The notes under the pieces: generated by a model
Databases searched by the model: none
What the model was told of the DNA's origin: nothing
The model's input: the letters and a program-made list of their open reading frames with translations, nothing else
Source: Trichodelitschia bisporula
Lineage: Eukaryota; Ascomycota; Dothideomycetes; Phaeotrichales; Phaeotrichaceae
DNA length: 64,000 nucleotides
Assembly: GCA_010356995.1 (NCBI GenBank)
Contig: ML996691.1
Coordinates: 1,310,021-1,374,020, forward strand
Direction: 5' to 3'
Shown here: positions 41,784 through 52,951 of the stretch, one piece after another
Numbering within the stretch: position 1 is the first letter of the stretch
How the letters are laid out: the number at the start of each line of letters is the position of its first letter
Translations under genes and position numbers: made by a program

Positions 41784-43015
41784 CTAGACCAAGCCGTCGT
41801 AGAGCGACAGAGCAGAAACAATCGTCTCATCCCGCTTCGATCCCTCCTTGAACTCCGCCATGTCCAAGCTGCCGTTTTCGTCCTTGTCCATCATGCGGAA
41901 GATCTTCTTGACGCGCTTCTCCGGCGTGTCTTCGTCCTCAGGGAGCTTGACCATGCTCCCGACCTGCGGCGTGTGAGGAGTGCGCTACAACTAAGGGGGG
42001 GCGGGACTGACCATCTTGTAAATAGCCTCGACAATCGCGAGCATCTCCTCGTAGCTAATCTTCCCATCCCCATCAATGTCATACAACTGGAACGCCCAGT
42101 CAAGCTTATCCTCCATCTTGCCCCTGCTCGTGACGCTCAGCGCGCAAATGAACTCCTTAAAGTCGATCGTGCCCGACTTATCCGCATCGAAGACGTTAAA
42201 CACGTAGTCCGCAAAACTGCTCGGATCGCCAAAGGGGAAGAACTTCTTGTAGATCTTCTGGAACTCCTCCTTCGTGAGCATGCCACTCGGGCAATCATTG
42301 AGGAAACCTATAACCGCCGTAAGCCGCGTGGCAAGCAAACAAAACGGATGGATGCGTTACCTTTGTACCACTGCTGTAACTCCTTCTTGTCGAAATGCGT
42401 CGCCTTCTGCAGCTCGTTGAGCTCTTGCGGCGTCAACTTGCTCTGGCTACGAGCACGCAACGTCAGCTTCGCGTTCTCAAGCTTGATGCAGGAAACACCG
42501 CAGAGTTCGCCCAAGGTCCGCCCCAGCTGGCTCACGCGGATCCGGAAAGCGAGGTTCCGCCGGCGAAGGTATGCCTGATATTCGATGCTGCCGCGAGGGG
42601 GAATAGGGAGACCGTGGGGCCGCGCGAAATTGATGGGGAGCGAGAAGCGCCGGCCCAGAACTCCAGGACCGGGAAACGCAGGGCCCATGCGCTCATTCTC
42701 CTCGCCGGACTCCATGGTGTAAGGGTCGTTGCTCGTGGTCAGGGTGAAGGATTGCACGGGTCGCTGTGATACGGTGCCTGGTGCAGTTGCGCAGGTAGAG
42801 TTTCACAGAAACAGGTTTCCGAATGGCGTGCTCCCGAAGGTCGGCGATTGTGCCAGCATTCACTGGTTTCCCGGCCCGACAGTCGTTGCGGTCCTTCTCC
42901 AGACAGCTGTTCCACTCCAATCTGCCAGTGGCGACCATTCCGGGCGGTCAAGGCCATCGCAGCGGAAAGCACACCAAGCCAAAGGATATATGGACACAAC
43001 TTACGATTTCCCCAT
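41784..43015 (-). CDS. NCS1: Neuronal calcium sensor 1 / frequenin
   Basis: Small EF-hand Ca2+ sensor that binds membranes through an N-myristoyl group and, in yeasts, activates the phosphatidylinositol 4-kinase Pik1. Exons: 43005-43015, 42361-42446, 42012-42307, 41784-41963; 190 aa, exactly the family length. The first coding exon has just 11 nt (MGK plus two bases of Ser) and is separated by a 558-nt intron, restoring [17 protein letters not shown] with Gly2 available for myristoylation. EF-hand loops 2-4 look functional: [24 protein letters not shown] and [12 protein letters not shown]; loop 1 has the usual CPSG substitution. The C-terminus [10 protein letters not shown] is the canonical end. 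A longer N-terminal reading (ATG near 42757) is rejected because it lacks the myristoylation start. Confidence 0.97.
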
Positions 43016-45217
43016 TGTGGGCGATATGCGTGCAAGCTAAGCGCAGCTGCGTGTTCGGAGTATGGCCGCTGGTGTCTCGAGATCTTTAAGACGTGGGTTG
43101 GGGCGGAAAGGCGGGGTGAAGGTCGTTCGAAGAGGAGCGCTTGTAGAAGGGGGCGCAGCAGCGATGGCGGGCTCGGCGGAGCGGGGGGGAAGCGCGACGG
43201 GCGGGAATGGGCCGCAGGGGAGGTGTGAAGGCCTTGTTGGTGAAGGGTGGGAGGACTCGTGTGTATCTAGCGGGGGTAAAGGTGAGATTCGGCGTTAGGG
43301 ACAAGAACAAAGCGGAGGGAGGGTTGGAAGTTTGGGGTGAAAGAGGTCGGTGGTGGTGAGTTGGTACGTAGGCGGGTCATCGGCGAGGTCGTCTGTTGCG
43401 CGCCTTACTTGGGGGCCGCTAGTGCGGATCTAGAAAATCATGACGATAGTTACACCAATCATGATGAATGCTTTGTGTTATGAGCAAAATGGACCTCACT
43501 GTCTAACAGTCTAACCATTCACCGGATAGGTTTTGCTGCGGGGCACTACAACGTTTTACAGCGTTCTGCTCGGACATCCCCGCGCATGTATCCTTACGTC
43601 ATTTTACGCCTTATCGTGGTTACCTTTGCAGCCTGAGCACCTACTTAAGCGCCAGCTTTTCCCTTGGCATGCAAAGCCATCTCACGTCTTCCACTGTCCG
43701 GTTTCTCCCTCTGCGTGATGCTTATCCTATTTTTTAAGGAACTACGAGGGTAGCTCTAGGCCTTCACGATGCATCTAGGTGCTGAGTGGCTCCGCTGGAA
43801 GCTCGTCTCTCTTGTCATTGTTCCTTTGTCACCCTCCCTTCGTTTGTTCTGAAGTTCAGCTCTGCCTCGCGCTGGCGTGCAGTAAGGCTAGCAGTGCCTG
43901 ATTCTGCTCTTAGTCAATGATCTTTGACCGTGGGTTCTCCGATAAGTCTAGCCTTCGGATACTCACTATGGCGTTGGGCCATCACTTTTCAACGGTGCAG
44001 AGGCCGGGAAGGCGAACACTCGAGGATTCACAAGCTCAGCTGACTTTCCGCACTGGGCCACCAGATCCCAGTAGCGATTATGCATGGCTTTGCTTGGTAT
44101 TGCTTAGCACCGGGCTCTGTTGCATGTCTCGGGCTCTTTACGAATACCGTACAAAGAAGCCGATGCGGCTCTGCGGAACCCCTCCGATCCCTGGACTCTC
44201 GGCCCGCATCCTTGCTTGGTTGTCCCGATCTGGGCGCCGAATCTAACTATCAAGAATTCATCTTGGCTGAAATATCTGCCGCCTGCAACACCCGGGCTGG
44301 GAATGTGGGGCTTCTTCTTCAGCTCTCATGCCATCTAAATTTTCTATATGTTCTGGTCACTGATGTCCATTCAGAGTCCGATGCTCTGTAGGAGAATGGA
44401 TTGGATACGAGTATATCGTGAAGCATCACAGGTCGACGAGTAGATCAAGCTGCCTGGAAAGAGATGGGTGTCAAATCTGATATGTGTTAAAGGCGGGTAT
44501 TCACACGGAGTGTCTGAGACGTGGCAGCAGCTTAAAGACGATAGGATTACTATCCTAGCCGTCCGGAGTTTAGGTGGTGATGCTCATCAAATGCTAGGAT
44601 CTCCGAGAAAATCGGCCCACCTTCGACGACCTTCAGATGATTGGTATCCCCCTTGATCTCGCTCATATCACCGTTGGAAAGTCCTCATATGCTAGGGTAG
44701 AAACCAGCCCATGACCTTCAAAGGGACTCAGGATTGTCAGTGGATCACTAATTCATGAAAGAGTCACTGTCAAATGAATATATGCACACAAACGCAGTGG
44801 CCAATCGCAAGCTCCATCACGCCCATGGTTTGCCTTCCCTCAACGCTTTCAGCACGAGAAGCGCGCGATTACACTCTGGCCACGGCAGTCATCGGAACGG
44901 ACGGTGCGGATCAACAGAATTAGAAAGTCACAATGCCCAAACAGCAAGAAACCGACAGATGGCTCAGCCTTGTCCCGACTGACTCGCCCAATAGGCCCGT
45001 GTCTTGGCGCTCTGAATTTTGCGGCCTAGGGCATCAGCAGACATATCGTGACATCACCTCCCCACCAGCTCTCTGACTTCACTCCATCGCCCCAACTCCA
45101 GCCCCCTCCGTCCTGCACATCGGCCATGGGCATAATATAACAACTCTCGCAGCTCCATTAAACCCAGATTCACACTCACTACACCCCATTCCCTCGTTCA
45201 ACACACCAACCGTCAGC
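43016..45217. other. Long intergenic region, no gene seen
   Basis: About 2.2 kb between divergent NCS-1 and the phosphopentomutase. The first 350 bases are probably NCS-1 promoter and leader. The centre (43450-44950) is relatively AT-richer with no coherent ORF, consistent with decayed repeat DNA, although I could not match it to another copy in this window. Confidence 0.5.
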
Positions 45218-47014
45218 ATGTCCACTCCCACCTCCACCCCGCTACAAACCCTCAACCTCGCCCACGAATGGCTCCGCCTAGACAAAGACCCCAAAACTCA
45301 CGCCCGTATCTCCGCCCTCCTCGACAACCCTTCTTCCCATGCTACCCTCACCTCCCTCCTCCACCCGCCCCTCGCCTTCGGCACCGCCGGCCTCCGCGCC
45401 CCCATGGACGCCGGCTTCGCGCGCCTCAACGCCTTAACCATAATCCAGGCCACGCAGGGCCTAGCAAGCTACCTGCTCTCCAGCGCCGCAACCCCGATCT
45501 CCGTCCGCCACTCCGGCATAGTCCTCGGCTACGACGCTAGGCACAACTCAGAGCGCTTTGCTCGGCTCACGGCGGCCGTGTTTGCGGGCCGTGGCTTCCG
45601 CGTCTGGTGGTATGAGCTCCCGGTGCACACGCCGCTCGTGCCGTTCGGTGTCCAGGAACTCGGTGCTGCGGCCGGGGTTATGATTACCGCGAGCCATAAC
45701 CCGGCCGCGGATAACGGGTACAAGGTTTACTGGGTGAATGGGTGCCAGATCGTACCGCCGCTCGACGCGAAGATCGCGGCTGCGATTGAGGACAACCGCG
45801 AGCCGGATCCGGAGGCGTGGGATGAGAATGCCGTGGAGGATAGTTTGCTGGTGGAGGGCGCGTTCGGGCTCGTCGAGGACGCATATCTGAACGCTGTGCT
45901 CGGCGCTGCGGATCCGCAGCGCCTGCTCTCTCAAGCACCCATCTCAGCGCTTAGATTCGTGTATACGCCCATGCACGGCGTGGGGCTGGACTACATGCGA
46001 CGTGCGCTGCGGGCGCTGGGCATCGAGGACGCGCTCACCGTTGTGCCCGAACAAGCGGACCCGGACCCGGATTTCCCGACTGTGCGCTTCCCGAACCCGG
46101 AGGAGAAGGGCGCGCTGGATCTTGCGTTCCGCACGGCGGATGAGCACGGCCTTACGCTCGTAATTGCCAATGATCCGGACGCGGATCGCCTGGCTGTGGC
46201 GCAGAAGGAAGATGGCAAGTGGCGGCAGTTCAGCGGTAACGAAGTCGGCGCGCTGCTGGCGTCGCACGTGCTGGACACATACCGCGCGGATCCAGACGCC
46301 GACATCCGGAAGCTCACGATGCTCGCGTCGACGGTGTCGTCGCGGCTGCTCAGCACCATGGCCGCTGCCGAGGGCTTCACGTTCCGCGAAACGCTCACTG
46401 GGTTCAAGTGGATCGGCACCACGGCACTGCATCTCAACGCCACGGGACTAGACGTGGCATTCGGCTTCGAAGAAGCCCTCGGCTACATGCTCCCCTCCGT
46501 CGTCCCCGACAAAGACGGCATAACCGCCACAGCCCTGTTCCTCTCCGCCGTCGCGCGCTGGCACGTGCAGAACCTCACTCCCGCCACTAAACTCCAGCAG
46601 ATCTACGAGAAATACGGCTTCTTCGCCGAGGCGAATACATACGTCCGCTCTCCCAGCCCGGCTACCACCCACGCTGTCTTCGCTGCAATCCGCGGTCTCG
46701 GCGCGCCGCACCCAGCTTCCCTCGGTGGACGCCATGTCCTGAAGTGGCGTGATCTGACCAAGGGCTGGGACTCGGAGACGGAGGGCCGCACCCCCTTGCT
46801 GCCCGTCGACCCGGGGAGCGAGATGCTAACGGCGGAAGTCGAAGGTGGCGTGCGCTTCACAGTACGCGCCTCAGGTACAGAACCCAAGATAAAACTGTAC
46901 GTCGAGTGTCGCGCATCGAGCATGTCGGAAGCCCAGCGTGGAGCGCAGGCTGTCGCCGAGGATATCTTGACCGAGTGGTTGCGGGTGCGGGAAAACGGGC
47001 TAGTCAGAGCATAG
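45218..47014 (+). CDS. PRM15: Phosphoglucomutase-family phosphopentomutase (PGM2/PRM15 type)
   Basis: Alpha-D-phosphohexomutase superfamily enzyme. Yeast PRM15 (PGM3) interconverts ribose 1-phosphate and ribose 5-phosphate in nucleoside salvage. Single exon, 598 aa, normal length. Substrate entry loop FGTAGLRAPMDAGFARLN near residue 55. Catalytic phosphoserine loop GVMITASHNPAADNGYKVYW (about 156). Metal-binding loop NDPDADRLAVAQ (about 317). Sugar loop FGFEEALGYM. C-terminal phosphate-binding RASGTEPKIKLYVE. The FEEALGY sugar loop together with the overall length points to the PGM2-like/PRM15 subgroup rather than classical phosphoglucomutase. The stop lies only 36 bases from the stop of the convergent small gene. 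Confidence 0.93.
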   Translation: MSTPTSTPLQTLNLAHEWLRLDKDPKTHARISALLDNPSSHATLTSLLHPPLAFGTAGLRAPMDAGFARLNALTIIQATQGLASYLLSSAATPISVRHSGIVLGYDARHNSERFARLTAAVFAGRGFRVWWYELPVHTPLVPFGVQELGAAAGVMITASHNPAADNGYKVYWVNGCQIVPPLDAKIAAAIEDNREPDPEAWDENAVEDSLLVEGAFGLVEDAYLNAVLGAADPQRLLSQAPISALRFVYTPMHGVGLDYMRRALRALGIEDALTVVPEQADPDPDFPTVRFPNPEEKGALDLAFRTADEHGLTLVIANDPDADRLAVAQKEDGKWRQFSGNEVGALLASHVLDTYRADPDADIRKLTMLASTVSSRLLSTMAAAEGFTFRETLTGFKWIGTTALHLNATGLDVAFGFEEALGYMLPSVVPDKDGITATALFLSAVARWHVQNLTPATKLQQIYEKYGFFAEANTYVRSPSPATTHAVFAAIRGLGAPHPASLGGRHVLKWRDLTKGWDSETEGRTPLLPVDPGSEMLTAEVEGGVRFTVRASGTEPKIKLYVECRASSMSEAQRGAQAVAEDILTEWLRVRENGLVRA

Positions 47015-47050
47015 CCATCACCCATCGCACAAGCACATGCAGCGGGCAGG

Positions 47051-47664
47051 TTACGAGTGCATTCCCACCCTAACGCCCTGCCCCCCTCCCCCATTCCGTC
47101 CCAAATCCTCGCTCCCACCCCGCTCGTGACTCCGCCTCCCCCGCCGCGGACGCCAGGACTTGCCCTCATGCTCGGCGTCAAGGAGTTGTTCGAGCACCCA
47201 GGCGCGCGCCTGCCCATCATGCTTTACGTCTGGACTGTTGAGCAGTGTAGTAAGCGCTGCTTTGCGCTCTTGGATGCGGGCGTAGAGGGCGCATTCTGCT
47301 GTGCGGGCGTCGATGGCGTCCATGTCGAGGGGTTCGAAGGGGGGTGGCGGGGAGGAGCGGGAGGGGAGGGAGGAGGGTGGTGTTGGGGGGAGGCGAGTTG
47401 GGGGTGGTGAGGGGAGGGAGGAGGGCGTTTGGGTTTGTTGAAGGCGGGGGTGGTTGTCGGGATGGGAGGAGAGGCGGGCGCGCAGTAGGGCGCATTCGTC
47501 GCTGAGGTGGGTGTAGGTGCGCCAGATTGTATCCTGTCTTCGGTTAGATGGGCTGTCTGTACGGGCGGAGGGAGAGAGGAGTGGGAGGCTAGACATACGA
47601 GTTCGGGAGCGTGGCCCGGGCCGCTGGTTGCGGGGAGGGCGGGAGTGGGTGGTGAGGAGTACAT
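47051..47664 (-). CDS. Hypothetical protein with short helical C-terminal region
   Basis: Exons 47599-47664 and 47051-47533, joined by a 65-nt intron with donor GTATGT, branch TCTAAC and acceptor GACAG, giving 182 aa in frame. The junction reads GHAPELDTIWRTYTHLSDEC. A Pro/Ser-rich middle is followed by a helix-forming part (AIDARTAECALYARIQERK, then TTLLNSPDVKHDGQARAWV). The protein ends in an Arg/Gly-rich tail. Family not recognised. The clean intron and amphipathic helices argue for a real gene. It is tail to tail with PRM15, so the transcripts probably overlap. Confidence 0.65.
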
Positions 47665-49455
47665 CGTTGTTATCGCTGCTCAAATACGTTGCTAGATTTC
47701 GGAAGTCGATTCTCAGTGAAGATTGAAACGTTGATAGCTGCAGCACACAGTAGGTAGATATGCAAAAAAAAAACCTCCGCAGCCTCGCCGCCCAGCACCA
47801 GGCTAGATATACCCACTCTCACACCACCAACCCACCGCCGATCAAGCAGGGAACACCACTCTCCGCCCGATCGCTCGATCACAATCCATCCCCCGGGCCC
47901 CATGACGCCGACGCAACCCAAACAAAGCGAGCATGGCAAAATATGCAATTCGCATGTTTGGGCCCGCCCTTGCCCATCCCTCTGAAACGGGATGACGTCG
48001 ATACTTGCCCTCCTTGTCCGCACCCCTGCCCGCCCGGGCCTGCAGCCCTGCGTCAAGGCTCTCGCTTGCTGGCCCTATTCGATAGCGTAGAAAGGTCGCG
48101 ATTCGTCCATGCCTTTTACCGGTCCCGTGCTACAGGTGCGAAACGTGGTCGGTTGGGTTCCGCCGCCGACGACGATCAGTGAGTTGGTCTGTTGAGTTTA
48201 GCGACGGGGGGGGCCGAGGCGATAGCCTTTCGTCGTTGCTAATGCCAAGGTTTGGAAAGGGCTCTGGTGACGGCATGCACTGGCCTGGTTGGCTGGCGCT
48301 GGATTGGTGCGCGTGGCTAGGGACAAAAGTGTGGCGGTCCGCTTCGATAGTCTCTGCTTCTCACTCAGCAAAACGGTCAGCAAGAGTCGGCCACAACTTT
48401 TTGGGGGCGGCCCCCAACTTTCCGCCCAGCCCTTGGAGGATGTGGTTAGTGGGTGTGGAGAGTTGTGATGTCGTAGGGGCGGGTGAGGTGAGGTGAGAAG
48501 ATGCTGGAATGCGCAGCACGGAGGGCAGACACAGGGGAGAGACGAGAAAGATGCGGAATGGCAGGTGAGACATACGGCTCGGGTATGCGAGTCGGTCTCC
48601 GTTGAGTGGAGATTTTCGCTACGAGGATTTAGCTTCAGAGCGTAGTATCCCGATTGAAAACAGAAAGTATCAACGTCCTGTTTCCCAATCACGCTGCGGC
48701 CTACGAAGATAGCTTCATCATGATCTCCCTCATCATCCACCCGGTGCCACCCCTTCGTAAGGGCAGAATACGTGAGGCGAGCAGCTCGGGTACCGTATCA
48801 GTTGGCTGCCATCGCGAAAATTCCCTCTTCAGCATGGAATACTGACTGTAAGCGGACAAGCAGCAAAGGCTCATTCACATGCAGAGGCAACTGTGAGAAC
48901 TTCAAGTGAAGTAAAAGATGAACAAAGGAAAAGGATCGAGAGGCTCTTAGGAATATGGTATCATGCCCTCCGTAGCTCCTTCCATCACCATTAGGACGTC
49001 ATCGGTGCCTTGCCTCAGTATGACTGTACGCCTTCCTTTGGCAGGTACATACCGTCCCCAAGAATGGTATGTTTCCTTCCGAAGTACTACGTACGTTGGT
49101 ACTCGTAGATATGCTGCCCTGTAACCATATCTGCCTTAGTTCTACTGTAGTGCCTCGATGCCTTGTGCACCGACATCAGCGGACGACGGCGATGTGCCGC
49201 CTTTCAGTTATGCTGCGGCCTGACTACATACCAATCCTCCTCCTTCGCACTGGGAATGCCCGCCGCAAGCGTAGCCGTAAAAACCGCGGCATGCACCGCA
49301 AGCGGCTCACATTACTTTGTCCGCAAACAACACCGCGCATAGCAGCAGAGTGATAAAAGCACCGCCAGAAGACAATGCACTCCCAGTCTCAGAGCCAGTC
49401 CTCCCAACCGTGAAACCCACCATCTATCAGAATCACCCACCAAACCGTTGCCAAA
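47665..49455. other. Intergenic region, no gene seen
   Basis: About 1.8 kb. Short ORFs only. No motif or splice structure that I could support. Confidence 0.5.
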
Positions 49456-50029
49456 ATGGACAGGTCGTCTTCGGCCCTCACCTGCCACGCGACCTCGTCG
49501 CGCTCCTCCACCGTGCCCGCCGGCCTGGTGAAGCAATGCTGCATCGAGTGTACGCGCACCATTGCCACGCGCGGCTATGCCTGCGACATGTGTCCGCACA
49601 ACAACGTCAAGTGCGGCGGGTGTCGCTTCAGCGGCAAGGAATGCCAGACCGTACGTCCCTACCGTACCATTCCCCCATCACCCACCGTTAACACCTTGCC
49701 AGATCCCCGAGGGCATGATCACGCGCGTCAACGCCCTGATCAAAGCCTACACAGCGTATGCGCGCAAGCCCACGAACCCGAACGCCAAGCGCGCGCTGGA
49801 CAAGAAGCAGGCTTCGCATAACAAGAAGCTGGATGCAGCGATGCAGGTTGTGGCCCCGGGCACGGAGGGGGATGATTGTTGCCAGTGGGGTTCTATGGCG
49901 CAGAATACGCGGGATGTGGGGGTGATGATTAGGGATCTTATGGCGCTGAATCTGTTTCATGTTAATTCCCAGCGGGAGGAGAAGGGGTTGCCGCCGGTTA
50001 GGGTTGAGGGGGGGAAGGTGCATGTGTGA
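49456..50029 (+). CDS. Small cysteine-rich zinc-binding-like protein
   Basis: Exons 49456-49650 and 49703-50029 (52-nt intron, donor GTACGT, branch GTTAAC); 173 aa. The first exon carries a dense cysteine module: QCCIECTRT, GYACDMCPHNNVKCGGC and GKEC. The spacing C-x2-C, C-x2-C, C-x2-C suggests binding of two zinc ions, somewhat like DZIP/double-ribbon or short zinc-finger folds. The second exon is helical and basic (KAYTAYARKPTNPNAKRALD). The function is unknown and no partner is apparent. It converges with the SET-domain gene, stops 194 bases apart. Confidence 0.7.
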
Positions 50030-50222
50030 GAAGGCTGTTGAGAAGGTCATTGAGGAGACTGATTGACCACGCTCGGGGGGGATGACTTCTTGGGCGACTT
50101 GGTGAGGGGCGTGAGGTGGAATCTCGGGCTGTGAGGGGTAATTGAATCGACGCTGGCGTTGCTTTAACAAGATCTTGTCGTTGATCGATGGAAAGATGCG
50201 GTCGTATGCAGTGATGTGACCC

Positions 50223-50855
50223 TCACTCCCCGCCCTCCTCCCCCCTCCAAAACCCCTTCCCATAACTCACGAGAATCTCCTCACCCTTCACAATCCCCGC
50301 CGCGCGCTTCCCACTCTTCCCAGCCGGCAAAACATATACACCAACCCACCTCTCCACCCTACCCGCAACCCTTACCCACACATCGCGGAACTCGGCATTC
50401 GGGCCCGCTGCCACCCCGCGGTAGTCGTTGACGAACCGCGCCTCGTTACCCATCCGCGCTGCGTCAATGCCTAGATCCAATTCCCTATCCAGACAGAGGT
50501 CGTAGCGTGAGGTGGGGTCTGAGTCGGCGGTTGTGTGGACGGTGCCGAGGTAGTAGAGTATCAGGGACGAGGGAGGGAGGTGCCGCGTGGTGGTGAGACT
50601 GTTTTGGCCGGCTGCGGGGTGGGAGGATGTTGGTGGGACAGGTGTGATGCGGGTGTTTGGGGAAGGACCTAGGGTGGGTGTTTGGATTGTTGCGGTGGGA
50701 GGAGGGGTGTGGAGGGTGGTAATGATCGAGGCGGGGAGGGTGCGGGGGTAAAGCGGGTTTGTTAGGTATGGAAGGTTGGGAGGCCAGTTCTTGGGGAGAG
50801 TGGACTTGGGTCTCGGAGAGTTTGAAGGCGGTTTCAATTTGGCTTTGGGAGGCAT
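50223..50855 (-). CDS. Small SET-domain protein
   Basis: Single exon, 210 aa. A Pro/Lys-rich N-terminus (PPKAKLKPPSNSPRPK) is followed by a compact SET domain: SHPAAGQNSLTTTRHLPPSS (start), LILYYLGTVHT, then MGNEARFVNDYRGVAAGPNA, which corresponds to the NHxxxPN cofactor-binding motif, and GEEILVSYGKGFW, the C-terminal catalytic Tyr motif. SET enzymes transfer methyl groups from S-adenosylmethionine to lysine. Here the NH pair is replaced by NE/ND-like residues, as in a group of short fungal SET proteins, so activity and substrate (histone or other protein) are open. No pre-SET or post-SET cysteines are present. Confidence 0.82.
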   Translation of the reverse strand: MPPKAKLKPPSNSPRPKSTLPKNWPPNLPYLTNPLYPRTLPASIITTLHTPPPTATIQTPTLGPSPNTRITPVPPTSSHPAAGQNSLTTTRHLPPSSLILYYLGTVHTTADSDPTSRYDLCLDRELDLGIDAARMGNEARFVNDYRGVAAGPNAEFRDVWVRVAGRVERWVGVYVLPAGKSGKRAAGIVKGEEILVSYGKGFWRGEEGGE

Positions 50856-52951
50856 TGTGGTTGTGGACCGTGAAGGGTCGTCGTTGCATTACATCGTCGT
50901 CAGACTTCATGGTGTTGCAGATTTTGAGTCACGTGGTCAGGGTGGATGCTTGACATCTTCTCGATCGCAAAGATGCAAAGCCGCCGCGGGCAGATGGAGG
51001 AGCTGACACTTCGTGAGTTGATCGATACATCTGTACATTACTCTCTTTGCTGGCAGGTTATGGTGAGTCCACGATCCTTTGTTCTTCCGATCTCCCCTTT
51101 CCCAGACACCGTTGGATATCACCGGTGGACGTTGAGAGGGGGAAGAAGCACAAAGTCCGTTGGCATCAAAGTCCGACTCCGACGCAGAGTGAACTCCCTC
51201 CTCGGGTGATTGCAGCTGTCAATTGATAATGTACGGTAAGAACCATCTTCTATCCATCTTGGCATTATATCGCCTTTGAACCTTAGCCGAAGTGACACAG
51301 CGCCGACAAGCTCAAAGGATGCCTCCTCAATGAAACCTCCTTTTGCAAGCGCTTCCTCACAAAGTAAGGACTCACAAACAAACACGAACAAAAAATGTCA
51401 CCATCCCACGCGCCATCAATGCAATTCCTCCTTTCACCGCAACCACCATCACAAACATACCAAGAAAAAATGCGCGCCAACCCAATCCAAACCCCCCAAA
51501 AACACATCATCAATCTCGCTACACAACGAGCTATCTCATCTCCGCCAACATTTCTGGGCACCCCAAACCCAGCCCGCCACCAATTCTCCCCCACTGCCAT
51601 CCCATCCACTCCCCGTCCTGCAAATCCCACAACCCGCAGTACGCCACGCGCCACAAGCGCCAATCCCCTGCTGCCCATCAGGGGAGGGGGCCCGGCCAGG
51701 CTCTCATCGAGCTATCCCACCCACCGCCCACGAGCGACTCATCACCGCCACTTCCCACCCTGCCCCTCGGGCGCACATCGCGCCTCGCAGCCCTGCCGTC
51801 ACGAGCGATGTGATCGGGACGTCGGCATCAGCGCTGTCGGCGCGTCGCGCACGCCGCTCACATCCCGTGCGCCCTCGCCGTGCCAAAAAGCACCTACGCG
51901 CGCCCGCCGACTTCGCACGTCACGCACGGCGCAGGGCTAGCCAGCGCACCGCACACCGCAAGCAGAATCTCCCATCTCCATCCGCCTTGTCGTGAAGTCA
52001 AGCTCCCGCCGAGCTCCCCCGACCCACCCCCTAGTTTCCAGCCCTACACGCAGGCAGCTTCCCGCAATCGCTGCTAACACGAACTGGCACGCGGTCGTGC
52101 CGTGGCTAATTGCGGAGCGCGAGCTTGTTTGCGGTGCAAGAACACGAGCCCGGGCCGTGCGTCGCCCGCTAGTCGGTCAAGCACACGGGTTGGGCCGGCT
52201 AGCCCTGAACGGGAGGACGAACAGCGGCCGCGGTGCCGCGCGACGGCGCCCGCTGTGGATACCGCCGGTCTTCGCCGGGGAGGTCAAGCGGGGATCGCGT
52301 GCCGCTGCCGTGGAAGCAAGCGTGAGGACGTTTAGCGTGCTACTACTGCGTGCAGGACCGTAGTGAGACACGCCGATGAAAGACAAGACAGCTTTGAAAA
52401 TCTAGGACCGGAATGGATGGGCCAGTCGATGCTCTCCCCCGCGCATGAGGCGGCTCTAGCCGGTGAATGGCCGCTGAGCGGGCTGAAAGATCCCAAATTT
52501 GAGAAAGAAGCCATACAGCGCCGCCAGCATACCTCCCCTTTTTTTTGCGGATCCACTTTTGTGCCTTGCCCGGGCTAGCCTCTTCAGCCTCGCGCGGCTT
52601 CCAGGATGAGGCGCCTTTTCGCCCCCGTGGTTCGTGAGACGACGGCGGGCTCTGGATGCAGGCGCTGCATTTGGGCTGAATGCGCACGGTTGCCATGGCT
52701 TGACCCGCGCGTGTTTGGTTTCCAGGAGTCGAAAGGCCGTAAGGCGTGGAAAGGGCTGGATCTGGGGATATAAGAATCGAGCATCCGGACACTCCAATCT
52801 TCTTTTCCCCATCCGCTCTCAAGTCCTTCAAACAGCACGATCAGCCTTTCACTCACTCCCGGTTTTTTGCCGATTACACTCGTTTTAATCAAACACATCC
52901 AACTCGCTATTACTCCGTAATACCAACCCCCAAACCCTCCCAACCATCACA
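50856..52951. other. Long intergenic region, no gene seen
   Basis: About 2.1 kb. ORFs are Pro/His/Arg-rich by composition (C-rich DNA at 51360-51650), without domains. The last 250 bases form the promoter of the wall-protein gene, with a TATA element near 52769. Confidence 0.55.
52769..52774 (+). promoter_or_regulatory. Probable TATA box of the wall-protein gene
   Basis: TATAAG in the context GGGATATAAGAATC, about 180 bases before the start codon, followed by a pyrimidine-rich leader (CTTCTTTTCCCC). A TATA box this clear fits a highly expressed secreted-protein gene. Confidence 0.55.

Noticed and set aside
42308-42757. Alternative long N-terminus for NCS-1
   Set aside because: It lacks the conserved MGKS myristoylation start, which is found with a perfect donor at 43005-43015.
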